A stretch of 64,000 nucleotides of DNA from Pinibacter aurantiacus (GTDB taxonomy: Bacteria > Bacteroidota > Bacteroidia > Chitinophagales > Chitinophagaceae): assembly GCF_019130065.1 (NCBI RefSeq), contig NZ_JAHSPG010000018.1, positions 609,910 through 673,909 of the forward strand, given 5' to 3'. A model generated the notes under the pieces. The model was not told where the DNA came from and searched no databases. It saw nothing but the letters and a program-made list of their open reading frames with translations. This document shows positions 24,997 to 35,035 of the stretch, piece after piece (position 1 is the first letter of the stretch; each line of letters opens with the position of its first letter). Both the position numbers and the translations under genes were made by a program.

Positions 24997-27900
24997 CTAG
25001 TGCAGAATCATCAATCTGCCAGTTTTCAAAACATCGCCAAAGCCGGTCGTTACGCGGAAATAGTATTGTCCTGTTGGTAATTTGCTGATGTTCACTTTGG
25101 TAACATTGGTGGTAAACTGTGTAAACAACACGACTTGACCATTGCTATCCATCAATTGAAAATTCTTGACATCGTTATCGTTTGAATTTACCTGTACAGT
25201 TACTTCTGTGCTTGCCGGATTAGGATATACGCTTACCACATCCTGGCAACTGTCTACTGTAACTTTTACATGTGCAGTTGCGATACAACCTGTTCCTATA
25301 TTGATTCTTGTGAGTTCATACAATGTCGTTCTTGTCGGGCTCACAAACGGATTCGATTGTGAAGACGTAAATCCTGCGGGTGATGAACGCCAGGAATAAT
25401 TATATCCTTGTTCAGCATCACGTCCAATTGTTGTGCCGGAGCCGACACAAATTTTTATTAGCGTGTCCGCTAAAGCAATGGTTTCATTTCCGCTCACTTT
25501 CATCGAAATAACATTACTGAACACGGTATCCTGCAAAGCGCAACGTGAATCGGTGATTAGCCTAACCTGTATTTTATCTCCGTCCTTAAGGTTGGTCGAA
25601 ATAAATGTCGCTGAATGGATGTTTGTACCCGTACCGTTAATTAACCACTCATACAGAGGCGTATTTCCACCGTTTGCAATCTGTACGGTAAGTTGTGCAA
25701 CAGTGCCGGCACAAATTTGTGGCGTTGCTGTACTTATTGCAACAGTCGGCAATGTCTTATTACCTACTGTAATGGTAATACTGTTGCTGGGCGCAGTTAT
25801 TAAACCACATGCCGTGTGTTGTGTCGCGCTAAGTATAATAACATCTCCATTTAACAGCGATGAGTCTTTGTACACACTCAGGTTCTGGCCGACCCAGATG
25901 CCATTCTTTGTCCATTTATACTCATCTACAGAATCGGCACCGGTAGCTGTAAACGTAACCGGCTCTCCACTGCAGATAGAGGTTGCTGAAGCATTGATCG
26001 AAACATTTAATACCGGAGCAACTCTAACATGCATCACAATAGAATTACTACTAACCACAGCAGGAGCTGCACAATAGCCTTTTGTTTTTATCTCTACCTT
26101 AATCGAATCGCCTTCCCGCAAAGTGGTGTCAACATAGGTCGACTGATTTGCACCAACAGTATTTCCGTTCTTCATCCATTGGTATGATGAAGCCGCATCA
26201 CCATTTTGAATTGTCGCTGTAAATGTTGCCGATTGCCCTTTGCAGATAGTTCTTTCAGGCGTTGTAATGGCAACGGTTGGGTTTGCTGAAGAAGGCACTT
26301 TCATGACGATCTCGTTGCTGTTAACACTTACCGGGTTTCCGCATGTTCCCATCAACGACTCAGTTACCGACACTTTATCTCCATTTGCTAACGTACTGTC
26401 AGTATAGCTACTTTTATTCTCGCCAACTGACGCGCCGTTCTTCATCCACTGGTATGAAATAGAAGGATTGGTATTAACTGATACAACCGAGAAAGTCACA
26501 GGAGTTCCCTTGCAGGCTATGGTGTCTGATGCTTCTATAGAGACAGTTGCCGGACCGTTCGGTTTTGTCGTGACAGTAATATAATTGCTGAATGCAATAT
26601 CGGGTTTCGCGCAGGTAAGGGTACTTTTAATCCACACGCTGACAACATCGCCATTTATCAAAGTTGTTTTTGAGAACACACTATCTGCCGAACCCGGAAT
26701 TGAATCTACTCCATTGATCCGCCAATAGTAGGTAGGGGTGCCTGCATTGATCGCGCTGGCCGTAAAGGTTGCATTCGCCCCTTCGCAAATAATGGTGTCT
26801 TTGGAAGATATGGTAACCTCGGGCTCTATGGTTGGGTTAACCTTCATTACAATAATATTGCTCGTTGCAGTAGGGGTGGTAATGCAACCATCACTGCTTG
26901 TAAACATTGCAGAAACTGAATCCTTGTCTTTAAGATCCCAAAGCGTCAATGAAGTATTCGTTGCATCTAATGGCTTACCGTTAACGAACCACCGGAAGTC
27001 GACGTAAGGGCCGCCGTTTACCGGATGGCCTTCAAAATCAACTTGCGTACCAGCACAGATCACAGTGTCTGTTGAGGTAATTGTAAGAGACGGAACCAGT
27101 TTCTTTTTTATTACAAGTTCAAAGGTTTTACTAACTGTGGAAGAGTTGTTTATTTTACATCTGAACTCATAACCGTTCCAGGCGAATGGCACATTTTTAA
27201 TTTTGAGCTCAGCGGTTTTTGCCCCTGAATAATTGTTGTTGTCAACTATGTCATTAAAGACTCCATTTGTTTTAAGCTGCCATTGATACGTCGCTCCATT
27301 CAGGTCGGACTTTATGGAAACGGGGCCATCTTCACAAAGATCAACAGTAACATTACCACTGGTAAGCAAGATGCTAAAACCAAAAGTCTCAGAAAAACCG
27401 ACATCAGGTATTCCGTCGTTATTATAATCTGCTATTGCAAACCTTGGAATTCGGTTGGAGCTATCGTAAGCAAAATCAAATCGGTCGCCGAACGCAATAG
27501 AACCGGGAGTGGATTTATTTTGCCACACACTAAGCTTTGCGATTTTGTTATTAGGTTCTGTTTCCGTAGCCAGGCCCGCAAGCAGGTCAGGATACCCATC
27601 ACCGTTAACATCGCTCACGGCAGCACCTTCGATTGCTTTGAACGATGCGTAATAAACAGGTGCTGCAAAGCTTATGGCACCTCCTGTGGTTGTGTTTCGC
27701 AAAATAGCCATCTGGGTATAATAATTCCCATTAACGACGATATCTGGTTTTCCATCCATATCGATGTCGGCGACAAACGAATTGCTTCTTATCGATAATT
27801 GGTCGACAGAAACTGGCGGTGGAATTGCGATGGGTGGAGCAAATGCAATGGTTCCCGGATAGCCTGTGTTTTTAAAGATGAGCGTTTCCTGTCTCGTTGA

Positions 27901-30330
27901 TACGATCAGGTCGGGCCTGCCATCGCCATCAAGATCGGCCGCATTGCAATCACCTATGATGGTGGGATCGTAGTGGATGTCACGAATCAAAGATGCCGGC
28001 AAGAGCTTAAAGGACATATTCCCTGCAGCGGTAGTGTTTTGATAGATGCGTATGCCTGAGCCGGCATCACCGGTGGGACCAAAAAGATCAGGCTTTCCAT
28101 CGCCATCAAAATCAGCAATCGAGATAGCTTTTATGGTTGTTTTGTAGGGGTCCTTAAGTATATCTATTGGAGCGGACAAACTTATATTGCCACCACTACT
28201 TGTGTTCTTCAATACATACATGAAGTTCATCCTGTTGTCGGTTTCCACAATATCCGCTCTACCATCACCATCAACGTCACAAACGGCAAATTGACTGTTT
28301 AAATCGAACCCATTTGCAATGTGTATAGCAGGCTGCGCCTCAAAATAAAATGAATCAATGGTGCTTGTGTTTTTAAGCACTGTAAAGTCATTTCCATCCT
28401 GTATCCTGGCAGTTATCAGTTCTGTTTTGCCATCATTGTTAAGATCATGGTTGCCAAGAAGCTGAGAGCCAGTTGGGATTGTAAACACTTTTCTTGTTGG
28501 CCAATAGTTCGCGGTAATGTCGCCGCCACCCGCAAAGGTGGTTACAAAAGGCAAATTGGAATAAGTTGTAAGTCCACCCACAGTAACACTCATTGGCTTA
28601 TAGGTAGTACCGGCAGGAACAACTACTTTAAGTTCAGTATTGGTTGCTGAAGAAACAATTGCCCGGATGCCGCCGATATAGACGATGTTGTTGGCAGGTG
28701 TTGTACTGAAATTCGTTCCGGTTATAGTAACGATAGTGCCTACCGGGCCTGACATTGGTGCAAATGTTCTGACGGCAAGAAACGTAGTAAATATAAACCC
28801 ACTCTTAGTTGTAGTTCCTACGGGCGTGGTTAAAACAACGTCTCCGGTGGCGCCTGTACCTACTGTTGCTTTCACCAGTGTATCAGCAATTACTGAAATA
28901 GCAGTAGCAGCAACACCACCAAACGAAACAGTGGTGGTGCCCGTTAAATTTTTACCCTTTATGTTAACCACTGTGTATTTACTTGCAGTGGTTGGATCAA
29001 AGGAATCGATAAGTGGTAGCTTCGGCCGCTGCGCAGGAATAAAGTAAGGATACTGGACAAGTGTATCGGTTTTGCCATTATTACTCACTACCAGCTTGAC
29101 CGTGTCTACGGAAGCATAAATGTCGCGTACGTAGGAGGCATCATAAGTAGTGGCTATCAGCGAGTCGTTTATGAACCACTGGTATTGATAACCTTGTTTG
29201 CTGTAGTTTACCAGTTTCACTGTTTTTGTATTGTATACGCCGGATGTATCCACAGCATAAAAAGCCCTGGGAAGGGGAGTGCCCCCGCCATTGGTTGTAA
29301 GCTCCAGAAAGCCATGACCACCGCCGGCCCAAAACTGATCTCCGTTGCGGAAATAAATGTCATTATGTGAGTAGCCCAGGTATGTATAATCGTTATCCCG
29401 CGGAAGAGGTTCCCATATTTTTCCTGAATCGGAAGTTTTATAAATCGTATATGCCGCGCCAATTGTATAACCAACGCTGTCGTTCAAAAACTTCATTTTT
29501 ACGCCCGGACATTCGGTAATGCCTGTTTTGTTTTTCTTCGTCCATGTTTTGCCTCCATCGTTTGTGTAGAATAAGTCATTGTTCTCCGCAGTATGTACCC
29601 ACCCCTGCGTTGCCGATCTAAAAAAGGCATAGACTGGGGTACCATTCTGCGGAGCGCCGATCGGTGTCCAGTAGACACCACCGTCATGTGTTTTCAATAT
29701 TGTTTTTCCTGCAAAAACAAAGACATCATTGTTGCTCGCTGCTTCGATATAATCGTAATAACCATAGGAGGTTAATATTTTTGACCAGGTTCTTCCTTTG
29801 TTAGTTGACTTGATAATTCCATCCGCCGTTACAGCATATCCGATACTGTTTCTTTCCGGAAAAACCATGTCAGTAATGCTATTCGTATAGTCGTTGTTGG
29901 GATTGTAATCAATATGGTAAACAAGTTTAAATGTATTGCCGGAATCGATGGAGAAAAGTATGGATGGCTCAAAACCATAATCTCCGTAAACAATAACTGT
30001 ATCTGCATTTACTGCATGAACTCCTGATATAGTGAATCCAAATGTCAGATTTACGCGATAGCCGCTGAAATCAACATTTGCCATTCCAATATATTTCCGT
30101 TGAAAGGTTCTTCCCGTATCGGTTGTGAAACCTACCCAATCGGAGAACCCCACGTAACCTGAAGATGGAGAATAAAAACTGATTTTCTTTACCTGGTTAT
30201 CTTCCTGATACTGATCCAGGAAGACTTTGCGCATTTGCGCGCCGGCTGTGGAAAAAATGAAAAACAAGGCACAAAAAAGCAGGTACTCTTTTTTCCGGAG
30301 AATAAGGTAGTAGAGGAATTGAAGGTTCAC
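24997..30330 (-). CDS. Giant surface protein with IPT/TIG, VCBS and Ig-like repeats and a T9SS sorting tail
   Basis: A 1777-residue protein read from GTG 30330, with a signal peptide ending near STAGAQ. In order: residues 35-360 a sortilin/YCF48-type propeller (repeated DGG.TW motifs such as HDGGVYWTPIG, NDGGKTWTKK); 435-600 two IPT/TIG domains (IDSFDPTTASKYTVVNIKGKN, FAPMSGPVGTIVTITGTNF); 615-1010 seven FG-GAP/VCBS repeats with calcium-loop motifs (DLNNDGKTEL, DVDGDGRADI, DLDGDGRPDL, DYNNDGIPDV); 1090-1640 six Ig-like repeats of about 90 residues sharing an ICxG or CKG start and a YQWMKNG core; then a type A sorting domain (SVYPNPASTEVTVQVN, LPTGQYYFRVTTG). The tail sends it through the type IX system to the cell surface or medium. 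Function is probably adhesion or surface binding; no enzyme motif is visible. Confidence 0.88.
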   Translation of the reverse strand: MNLQFLYYLILRKKEYLLFCALFFIFSTAGAQMRKVFLDQYQEDNQVKKISFYSPSSGYVGFSDWVGFTTDTGRTFQRKYIGMANVDFSGYRVNLTFGFTISGVHAVNADTVIVYGDYGFEPSILFSIDSGNTFKLVYHIDYNPNNDYTNSITDMVFPERNSIGYAVTADGIIKSTNKGRTWSKILTSYGYYDYIEAASNNDVFVFAGKTILKTHDGGVYWTPIGAPQNGTPVYAFFRSATQGWVHTAENNDLFYTNDGGKTWTKKNKTGITECPGVKMKFLNDSVGYTIGAAYTIYKTSDSGKIWEPLPRDNDYTYLGYSHNDIYFRNGDQFWAGGGHGFLELTTNGGGTPLPRAFYAVDTSGVYNTKTVKLVNYSKQGYQYQWFINDSLIATTYDASYVRDIYASVDTVKLVVSNNGKTDTLVQYPYFIPAQRPKLPLIDSFDPTTASKYTVVNIKGKNLTGTTTVSFGGVAATAISVIADTLVKATVGTGATGDVVLTTPVGTTTKSGFIFTTFLAVRTFAPMSGPVGTIVTITGTNFSTTPANNIVYIGGIRAIVSSATNTELKVVVPAGTTYKPMSVTVGGLTTYSNLPFVTTFAGGGDITANYWPTRKVFTIPTGSQLLGNHDLNNDGKTELITARIQDGNDFTVLKNTSTIDSFYFEAQPAIHIANGFDLNSQFAVCDVDGDGRADIVETDNRMNFMYVLKNTSSGGNISLSAPIDILKDPYKTTIKAISIADFDGDGKPDLFGPTGDAGSGIRIYQNTTAAGNMSFKLLPASLIRDIHYDPTIIGDCNAADLDGDGRPDLIVSTRQETLIFKNTGYPGTIAFAPPIAIPPPVSVDQLSIRSNSFVADIDMDGKPDIVVNGNYYTQMAILRNTTTGGAISFAAPVYYASFKAIEGAAVSDVNGDGYPDLLAGLATETEPNNKIAKLSVWQNKSTPGSIAFGDRFDFAYDSSNRIPRFAIADYNNDGIPDVGFSETFGFSILLTSGNVTVDLCEDGPVSIKSDLNGATYQWQLKTNGVFNDIVDNNNYSGAKTAELKIKNVPFAWNGYEFRCKINNSSTVSKTFELVIKKKLVPSLTITSTDTVICAGTQVDFEGHPVNGGPYVDFRWFVNGKPLDATNTSLTLWDLKDKDSVSAMFTSSDGCITTPTATSNIIVMKVNPTIEPEVTISSKDTIICEGANATFTASAINAGTPTYYWRINGVDSIPGSADSVFSKTTLINGDVVSVWIKSTLTCAKPDIAFSNYITVTTKPNGPATVSIEASDTIACKGTPVTFSVVSVNTNPSISYQWMKNGASVGENKSSYTDSTLANGDKVSVTESLMGTCGNPVSVNSNEIVMKVPSSANPTVAITTPERTICKGQSATFTATIQNGDAASSYQWMKNGNTVGANQSTYVDTTLREGDSIKVEIKTKGYCAAPAVVSSNSIVMHVRVAPVLNVSINASATSICSGEPVTFTATGADSVDEYKWTKNGIWVGQNLSVYKDSSLLNGDVIILSATQHTACGLITAPSNSITITVGNKTLPTVAISTATPQICAGTVAQLTVQIANGGNTPLYEWLINGTGTNIHSATFISTNLKDGDKIQVRLITDSRCALQDTVFSNVISMKVSGNETIALADTLIKICVGSGTTIGRDAEQGYNYSWRSSPAGFTSSQSNPFVSPTRTTLYELTRINIGTGCIATAHVKVTVDSCQDVVSVYPNPASTEVTVQVNSNDNDVKNFQLMDSNGQVVLFTQFTTNVTKVNISKLPTGQYYFRVTTGFGDVLKTGRLMILH

Positions 30331-30583
30331 TTTTCTGAATATTTACATTGAAAAGAATGTAGATATTGGAAATGTCAAAACAACTAGGGGAGAATCCACT
30401 GGGTTAGGATGGACAGGAGCAGTAACAAAATACAAAATATATTAAAATCAAAAGTAAAATTTCGGTTACACATGAAAGGCCGGGTAGTTTTCATAGATTT
30501 TCAATTTTACACTACCCAAAAACTCCGCAAGAAACGGATTGTTGCCATGCCGCTTTACAAAGAGTTTTGCATAAAAGAAAATT

Positions 30584-31261
30584 ATGCATATCGTATCAGT
30601 ACCAAATATTTTATACTTCGGCGCGCCGGTTGTTTTAATTGGCACTACAAATGAAGACGGCAGCTACAACCTCGCGCCAATGTCATCTGCATTCTGGTTG
30701 GGCTGGCGCTGTGTGATTGGGTTAGCCGCATTTTCTAAGACCACACAAAACATTCAACGCAATGGCGAATGCGTGTTGAATCTCGCTTCTGTAAACAATG
30801 CAGCGGCGGTAAACAAACTTGCACGCACAACAGGAAGCGACCCTGTTCCTTTAGGAAAACAACAAAAGGGCTATTATCACAAGCGGGAAAAATTTGCACA
30901 CGCAGGTCTTACGCCAATAACAGCAGACATTGTAAATGCACCGATGGTAAAGGAATGCGATGTACAACTCGAAGCAAAACTGATGCATACACGCTCGCTT
31001 GCAGAAGAAGATGAAGCGATGAAAAATAAGATCATGGTAATGGAATTGCAAATCGTGCGGGTGCATTTGGAAGAAGATATTTTAATGACCAACGATGCTA
31101 ACAAAGTAGATCCCAACAAATGGAAGCCGCTCATCATGAGCTTTCAAAAGTTGTACGGGATCGGCGACGAAGTGCATTATTCTACACTTTCCGAAATACC
31201 GGAGGTTTTGTATAGGACGCCGGATATTGATAAAGCAAGCATGATCAATTCACCGTACTAA
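30584..31261 (+). CDS. Flavin reductase-like FMN-binding split-barrel protein
   Basis: A 225-residue cytoplasmic protein. LYFGAPVVLIGTTNEDGSYNLAPMSSAFWLGWRCVIGLAAFSKTTQNI is the FMN-binding split-barrel core of the flavin-reductase family, with CVLNLASVNNAAAVNKLART as the second motif. Members reduce flavins with NAD(P)H or act as flavin-dependent oxidoreductases on small molecules; the substrate is unknown. The C-terminal 60 residues (NKWKPLIMSFQKLYGIGDEVHYSTLSEIPEVLYR) are typical of a longer DUF-like branch. Starts at ATG 30584 with 253 non-coding bases shared with the divergent giant surface gene. Its end converges with the 1178-residue gene around a hairpin. Confidence 0.82.
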   Translation: MHIVSVPNILYFGAPVVLIGTTNEDGSYNLAPMSSAFWLGWRCVIGLAAFSKTTQNIQRNGECVLNLASVNNAAAVNKLARTTGSDPVPLGKQQKGYYHKREKFAHAGLTPITADIVNAPMVKECDVQLEAKLMHTRSLAEEDEAMKNKIMVMELQIVRVHLEEDILMTNDANKVDPNKWKPLIMSFQKLYGIGDEVHYSTLSEIPEVLYRTPDIDKASMINSPY

Positions 31262-31264
31262 AAG

Positions 31265-31297
31265 TCAAAGGCCGAAGCTATTTGCAGCGGCCTTTGA
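31265..31297. terminator. Hairpin between two convergent genes
   Basis: TCAAAGGCCG (31265-31274) pairs exactly with CGGCCTTTGA (31288-31297). A short T run follows only on the minus strand, so it is a better terminator for the 1178-residue gene than for the flavin reductase. Confidence 0.6.
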
Positions 31298-31347
31298 TAT
31301 CTTATCATTTGAACTATTTTAAAACGAAAGTGATGCCAACATCCAAC

Positions 31348-34300
31348 CTATCCCTTTTGCCCTTTCTTAAACGAAGAAATAATCGTGTCCACAAATCCAC
31401 TCACTGCGCCCTTTGCAATATTGCCTGAAATATTTGCTACGCCTTTCACCAGTGTTTGAGCAAGTTTCAAGCCTGTTTCTTTGTTTAAGGCAAAACGAGG
31501 AGCTGGATTTTCTGTGTTGGTAAATCGAACGCCTTCCATCGTCGATGTGTACTTTTCAACATATGGAGACAGTTGAATTACAGCCGACTTCATTCGTTCA
31601 TCAAGCTTGTTGAAGTCGTGGGTTTCTACTCTGTCAACAGGGCAACTTTCATCCTGCTGTTTTCTTCTTTCGAGTAATGCGCTGTGCAACGGTTGGATCA
31701 TGAACAATGCACATTTGTCAATGTAAATGGTGGCAACGCCATCGCTTTGCAATACCCCTACAAAACAAGTGATCTTATTCGACTTTGCAGTCACCCTTAC
31801 AGATGCATGCACCCATTCCTGTACAGGCAGCGCCTCCACCCATTGGATATCACTGCTCGAAGCATCCGTACCGCCAGATGCATCAATACCAATAACACAC
31901 TTGGCATTGTTGCCTATAGGCAAATGATAGTAAGCAGTAAACTCATAATCCCAATAACAATTTACGCAAATGGTTTGCCGGATGCCCGCAAGCCCGCTTC
32001 CTCCAAGCTTTACAGCTTGTGAGCGCTGGCCATTACGACAGATAAATTCATCGGCGTCAAATTCTACTTGTAACGTGCCGCTGTCAGATGCAGCGTTGCC
32101 GCTTGTTTCATTCAACAACAAAATGGATTGCGCAAAAGGCTGCCATTCGTTGGCTACCATTTGTAATTGCTGTTGCCTTTTATCATCACCCACACGATAG
32201 CGGAAACCATTTTCAAAACTAGCATTGCCCAATTCAACAACAGACACTATAATGATCGCAGCGTCTTCTCCGCCATCATCATCAGTTACGGTAACCTTGG
32301 CAATATAGTTTCCCAAACAGGTATAAATGTGCGAAACAGAAGCAATGCCTACCAGTTCAGGAGCATGATGGTTTTCTTTTATTGTCGACATTTTTATGGT
32401 GCCATCGCCGGTGTCCCAGGTAGCAACATGTGTATCGCACCAGCCGGGATCGGTAAACATTACTTCGAGCCTCACGGGTTGATAACGTATAACACAAAGG
32501 CGTTTCGGTGCAATGATCTTGGGCGGCACATTGATTACTTCAACCACCATTGTTGCCTGGCCCATGCCACCCGCATCGTCTTTCACAAACAATGTTACTG
32601 TGTAGAAACCATTGTCGCACCACGCATGCTTCACAGATATTTCGCCTTGTCCCTGCGGCTCGTTATTGGTTTCTGTTACTGTGCCATCAGCAGGAGAAGA
32701 GTTATCACCAAAGTCAAACCAGGCAACGTGTTTGTCGAGCCAGTTATCATCTGTAAAACTTGCTTTCAGCTCTACTTCCTGTCCTTCGCTTATCTGAACA
32801 TTTGGCTTATCGAATGTTACAACCGGCGCCACATTCTGCACTTTAACAGTTGTGTAGTGTTTGCTCGTCAAGCCACCATCTTCATTCACTTTTATTTGCA
32901 CATGCGACACATAAACACCACTCTTGCCGTAGCGATAGTCAAGACTTCTTACACTCTGAACGGCACCATTACCAAGGTTCCACTGCGCACTTGAAAATGT
33001 TTGCACCGCGCCGCCATTAAAATGAACAGGATTGTTACCTACCGTAAAATAAGGCCCGTGGCTGCGTGCCATATCAAGACTGGTGAGCGCATAAGTTGAT
33101 TTAATGATCATGTTGCCCGCAAATACAAGTCCTGTCGTTTGTATGATCACCGGATTCTGAAAACGTGCAGACACATTACCGATCTTATCAAGTTTATCTG
33201 GCCATGCACCAATGCTGGTGACTTTGCCGGATTCATCTTTTGCAACACTACCGCCAATCTCGGAAGCTACACTTTCTACAACTGCCATTATGATCACGGC
33301 GATAATAACGCCAACAATGCCCAATGTAAGAAAGCCAATTAATGCAGAAAGTATCCAGGCGGCCGCACCCATGCTTACATCCGGATCGCCATCCAGGTCG
33401 TGCTTGAGCATTTGTCCGCCATCGGAACTATCTTCCCAATGCAGTTTTACTTTTTGGTGAAAACCGGCATCAACATCTATGCTGTCGGCAATAGCATCGA
33501 CGATGGTTACATCGCCGTGCACGTCCAGATAACCATCGTCAAGATCGAGACCAAGATCATTTAATCTTACAGTTTTCCCTTTGATCTTTTCATCGAAAGT
33601 ATGGGAGTGACCATCCTTCAATTCAGGATACATTTGATCGCGTTGCTTATTGAATTCCGTCTGTACTTTTTGCGCAGCAGTAGCAATCGCGAAATCATTT
33701 CCCGATGGTATAAAATTGGTGATGGCACCTGAATTGGCACCACCCATGTCGTTAATACAAATGGCCATTGCATCGCTCAGCGCCTTAGGAGTAACATTTG
33801 AAATTGTTGTGTCTGTGCCGCTAAGGTCCTGCACCTTCCATATCTGCATTTGCTTGCGGCGCTGTAGTTCTGCCTTGATGGTATTTTCAATAAACCCCTC
33901 GATGGCATCCAGTGTAGGTATGTCAACACTGATATCTCCAAAGCTTTTCAATTGTGTTGCAGCGCCGGTTGCAAAGCCTGCTTTAATCAACGCATCAAGA
34001 TCCTGACCCGCAATGGAGGCAATGCTTTTGTTATAGGTATAATTGGTTCCTTCCTCTCCTGAAGCTGCGGTTATATTTGTTAACTCAACAGTAGCAGTGG
34101 ATGTCTTTACAAAAATATTACTGTCGGTCTGCGTAAAATCTGCCGTCATCACAGCAACACCATTCACGCCCATCGGCGTATGAAGTGACTGCCCGTACAT
34201 ACTGCCGGTAATATCGTAGAAACGCAGGTGACACGGTATCAGCACCTTCACATGGGTGGCGTCAGGTTTTTGAATAGTTATTTTCTGCGAAGGATTATTA

Positions 34301-34884
34301 ACGTCGTCATAAAAATCAACCCGCGCCTTCATGCTGAATACGAGAAATGAAATAGGCACAGGATCAATTACATGCGGAATGGAATTGTCAGCGTATTTTT
34401 TATGTACAAATTCTTCAATCGCTGCATTGGTGATAGGCCCTATGGGATCGCCGCTGGTGATATTTACAGTTACGCCGTCTGAAGGCATTGCCGTAAAATC
34501 AGCAACAATTTCATCGTTGTTAATTCCTCTTATCGGCGTGCGTACAAAAACATCAGCCGTCATATCAAACAGCTTTGCAGAATCTATTGGCGGATTGGCG
34601 ATCTCTACGTGAATAATGGTGCCGAGTTTTACACGAACACCGTCTATTGGTACATCCATGCTAAGATCAAGTTGATCTTGCGGAATTTGTACCATGCCAC
34701 TGCTGATCTGGTAGGGTCCAAACGTTGTAGTGGAAGGCACAGAGGGGCCCGGAATAGTTATCTGTTCTGGGATTACACCTTCGTTACTGTCGTCGCCGCC
34801 GCTTTTCCATGCAGCTTTCAGCAATTCTTTAAGAGAGCTTTCTCTTAACTCCGCAACAACTTCAAAGCCGTGAGTATCTGCCAT
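31348..34884 (-). CDS. Large PKD-domain protein with internal hydrophobic segment, no signal peptide
   Basis: An 1178-residue protein I cannot assign. The N-terminus (HGFEVVAELRESSLKELLKAAW) is an amphipathic start without a signal sequence. Residues 40-480 are beta-rich with alternating strands and long helices, which would suit a tubular lipid-binding (TULIP/P47-like) fold; this is a guess. A very hydrophobic Gly/Ala/Ile stretch near residue 515-550 (ILSALIGFLTLGIVGVIIAVIIMAVV) could be a membrane hairpin. Residues 680-890 hold two PKD domains (FDFGDNSSPADG, WDTGDGTIKM). The region near 900-1060 resembles a carbohydrate-binding-like sandwich, and the tail is helical (LKLAQTLVKGVANISGNIAKGAVSGF). 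It lies 150 bases downstream of the 189-residue gene and near prenyl-lipid genes, so a lipid-linked role is suspected. Confidence 0.75.
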   Translation of the reverse strand: MADTHGFEVVAELRESSLKELLKAAWKSGGDDSNEGVIPEQITIPGPSVPSTTTFGPYQISSGMVQIPQDQLDLSMDVPIDGVRVKLGTIIHVEIANPPIDSAKLFDMTADVFVRTPIRGINNDEIVADFTAMPSDGVTVNITSGDPIGPITNAAIEEFVHKKYADNSIPHVIDPVPISFLVFSMKARVDFYDDVNNPSQKITIQKPDATHVKVLIPCHLRFYDITGSMYGQSLHTPMGVNGVAVMTADFTQTDSNIFVKTSTATVELTNITAASGEEGTNYTYNKSIASIAGQDLDALIKAGFATGAATQLKSFGDISVDIPTLDAIEGFIENTIKAELQRRKQMQIWKVQDLSGTDTTISNVTPKALSDAMAICINDMGGANSGAITNFIPSGNDFAIATAAQKVQTEFNKQRDQMYPELKDGHSHTFDEKIKGKTVRLNDLGLDLDDGYLDVHGDVTIVDAIADSIDVDAGFHQKVKLHWEDSSDGGQMLKHDLDGDPDVSMGAAAWILSALIGFLTLGIVGVIIAVIIMAVVESVASEIGGSVAKDESGKVTSIGAWPDKLDKIGNVSARFQNPVIIQTTGLVFAGNMIIKSTYALTSLDMARSHGPYFTVGNNPVHFNGGAVQTFSSAQWNLGNGAVQSVRSLDYRYGKSGVYVSHVQIKVNEDGGLTSKHYTTVKVQNVAPVVTFDKPNVQISEGQEVELKASFTDDNWLDKHVAWFDFGDNSSPADGTVTETNNEPQGQGEISVKHAWCDNGFYTVTLFVKDDAGGMGQATMVVEVINVPPKIIAPKRLCVIRYQPVRLEVMFTDPGWCDTHVATWDTGDGTIKMSTIKENHHAPELVGIASVSHIYTCLGNYIAKVTVTDDDGGEDAAIIIVSVVELGNASFENGFRYRVGDDKRQQQLQMVANEWQPFAQSILLLNETSGNAASDSGTLQVEFDADEFICRNGQRSQAVKLGGSGLAGIRQTICVNCYWDYEFTAYYHLPIGNNAKCVIGIDASGGTDASSSDIQWVEALPVQEWVHASVRVTAKSNKITCFVGVLQSDGVATIYIDKCALFMIQPLHSALLERRKQQDESCPVDRVETHDFNKLDERMKSAVIQLSPYVEKYTSTMEGVRFTNTENPAPRFALNKETGLKLAQTLVKGVANISGNIAKGAVSGFVDTIISSFKKGQKG

Positions 34885-34930
34885 AACATGAGTTTAATGA
34901 TGGAACGATTGTTTTCACGAGCACGGTCAG

Positions 34931-35035
34931 AAGGAATTAATAATTAATAATTAAAAATTAATAGCTACCGCATGCCGATTGTTTTCGGAAGATAGTTTGA
35001 TGCTTAATGCTGCATTGATTATTAATCGCAACAAT
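34931..35035. repeat. AATTAATAATTAAT-family inverted repeat
   Basis: Left arm 34931-34966 is a tandem of AATTAAT words; ATTGATTATTAATC at 35015-35028 is a poor right arm. Same family as 39555-39743 and 48037-48172, here the least regular copy. Confidence 0.6.

Noticed and set aside
32167..32994. 275-codon plus-strand frame opposite the PKD protein
   Set aside because: Composition is Cys/His/Tyr-rich as expected of a reverse-strand shadow, and the opposite strand encodes clear PKD domains.
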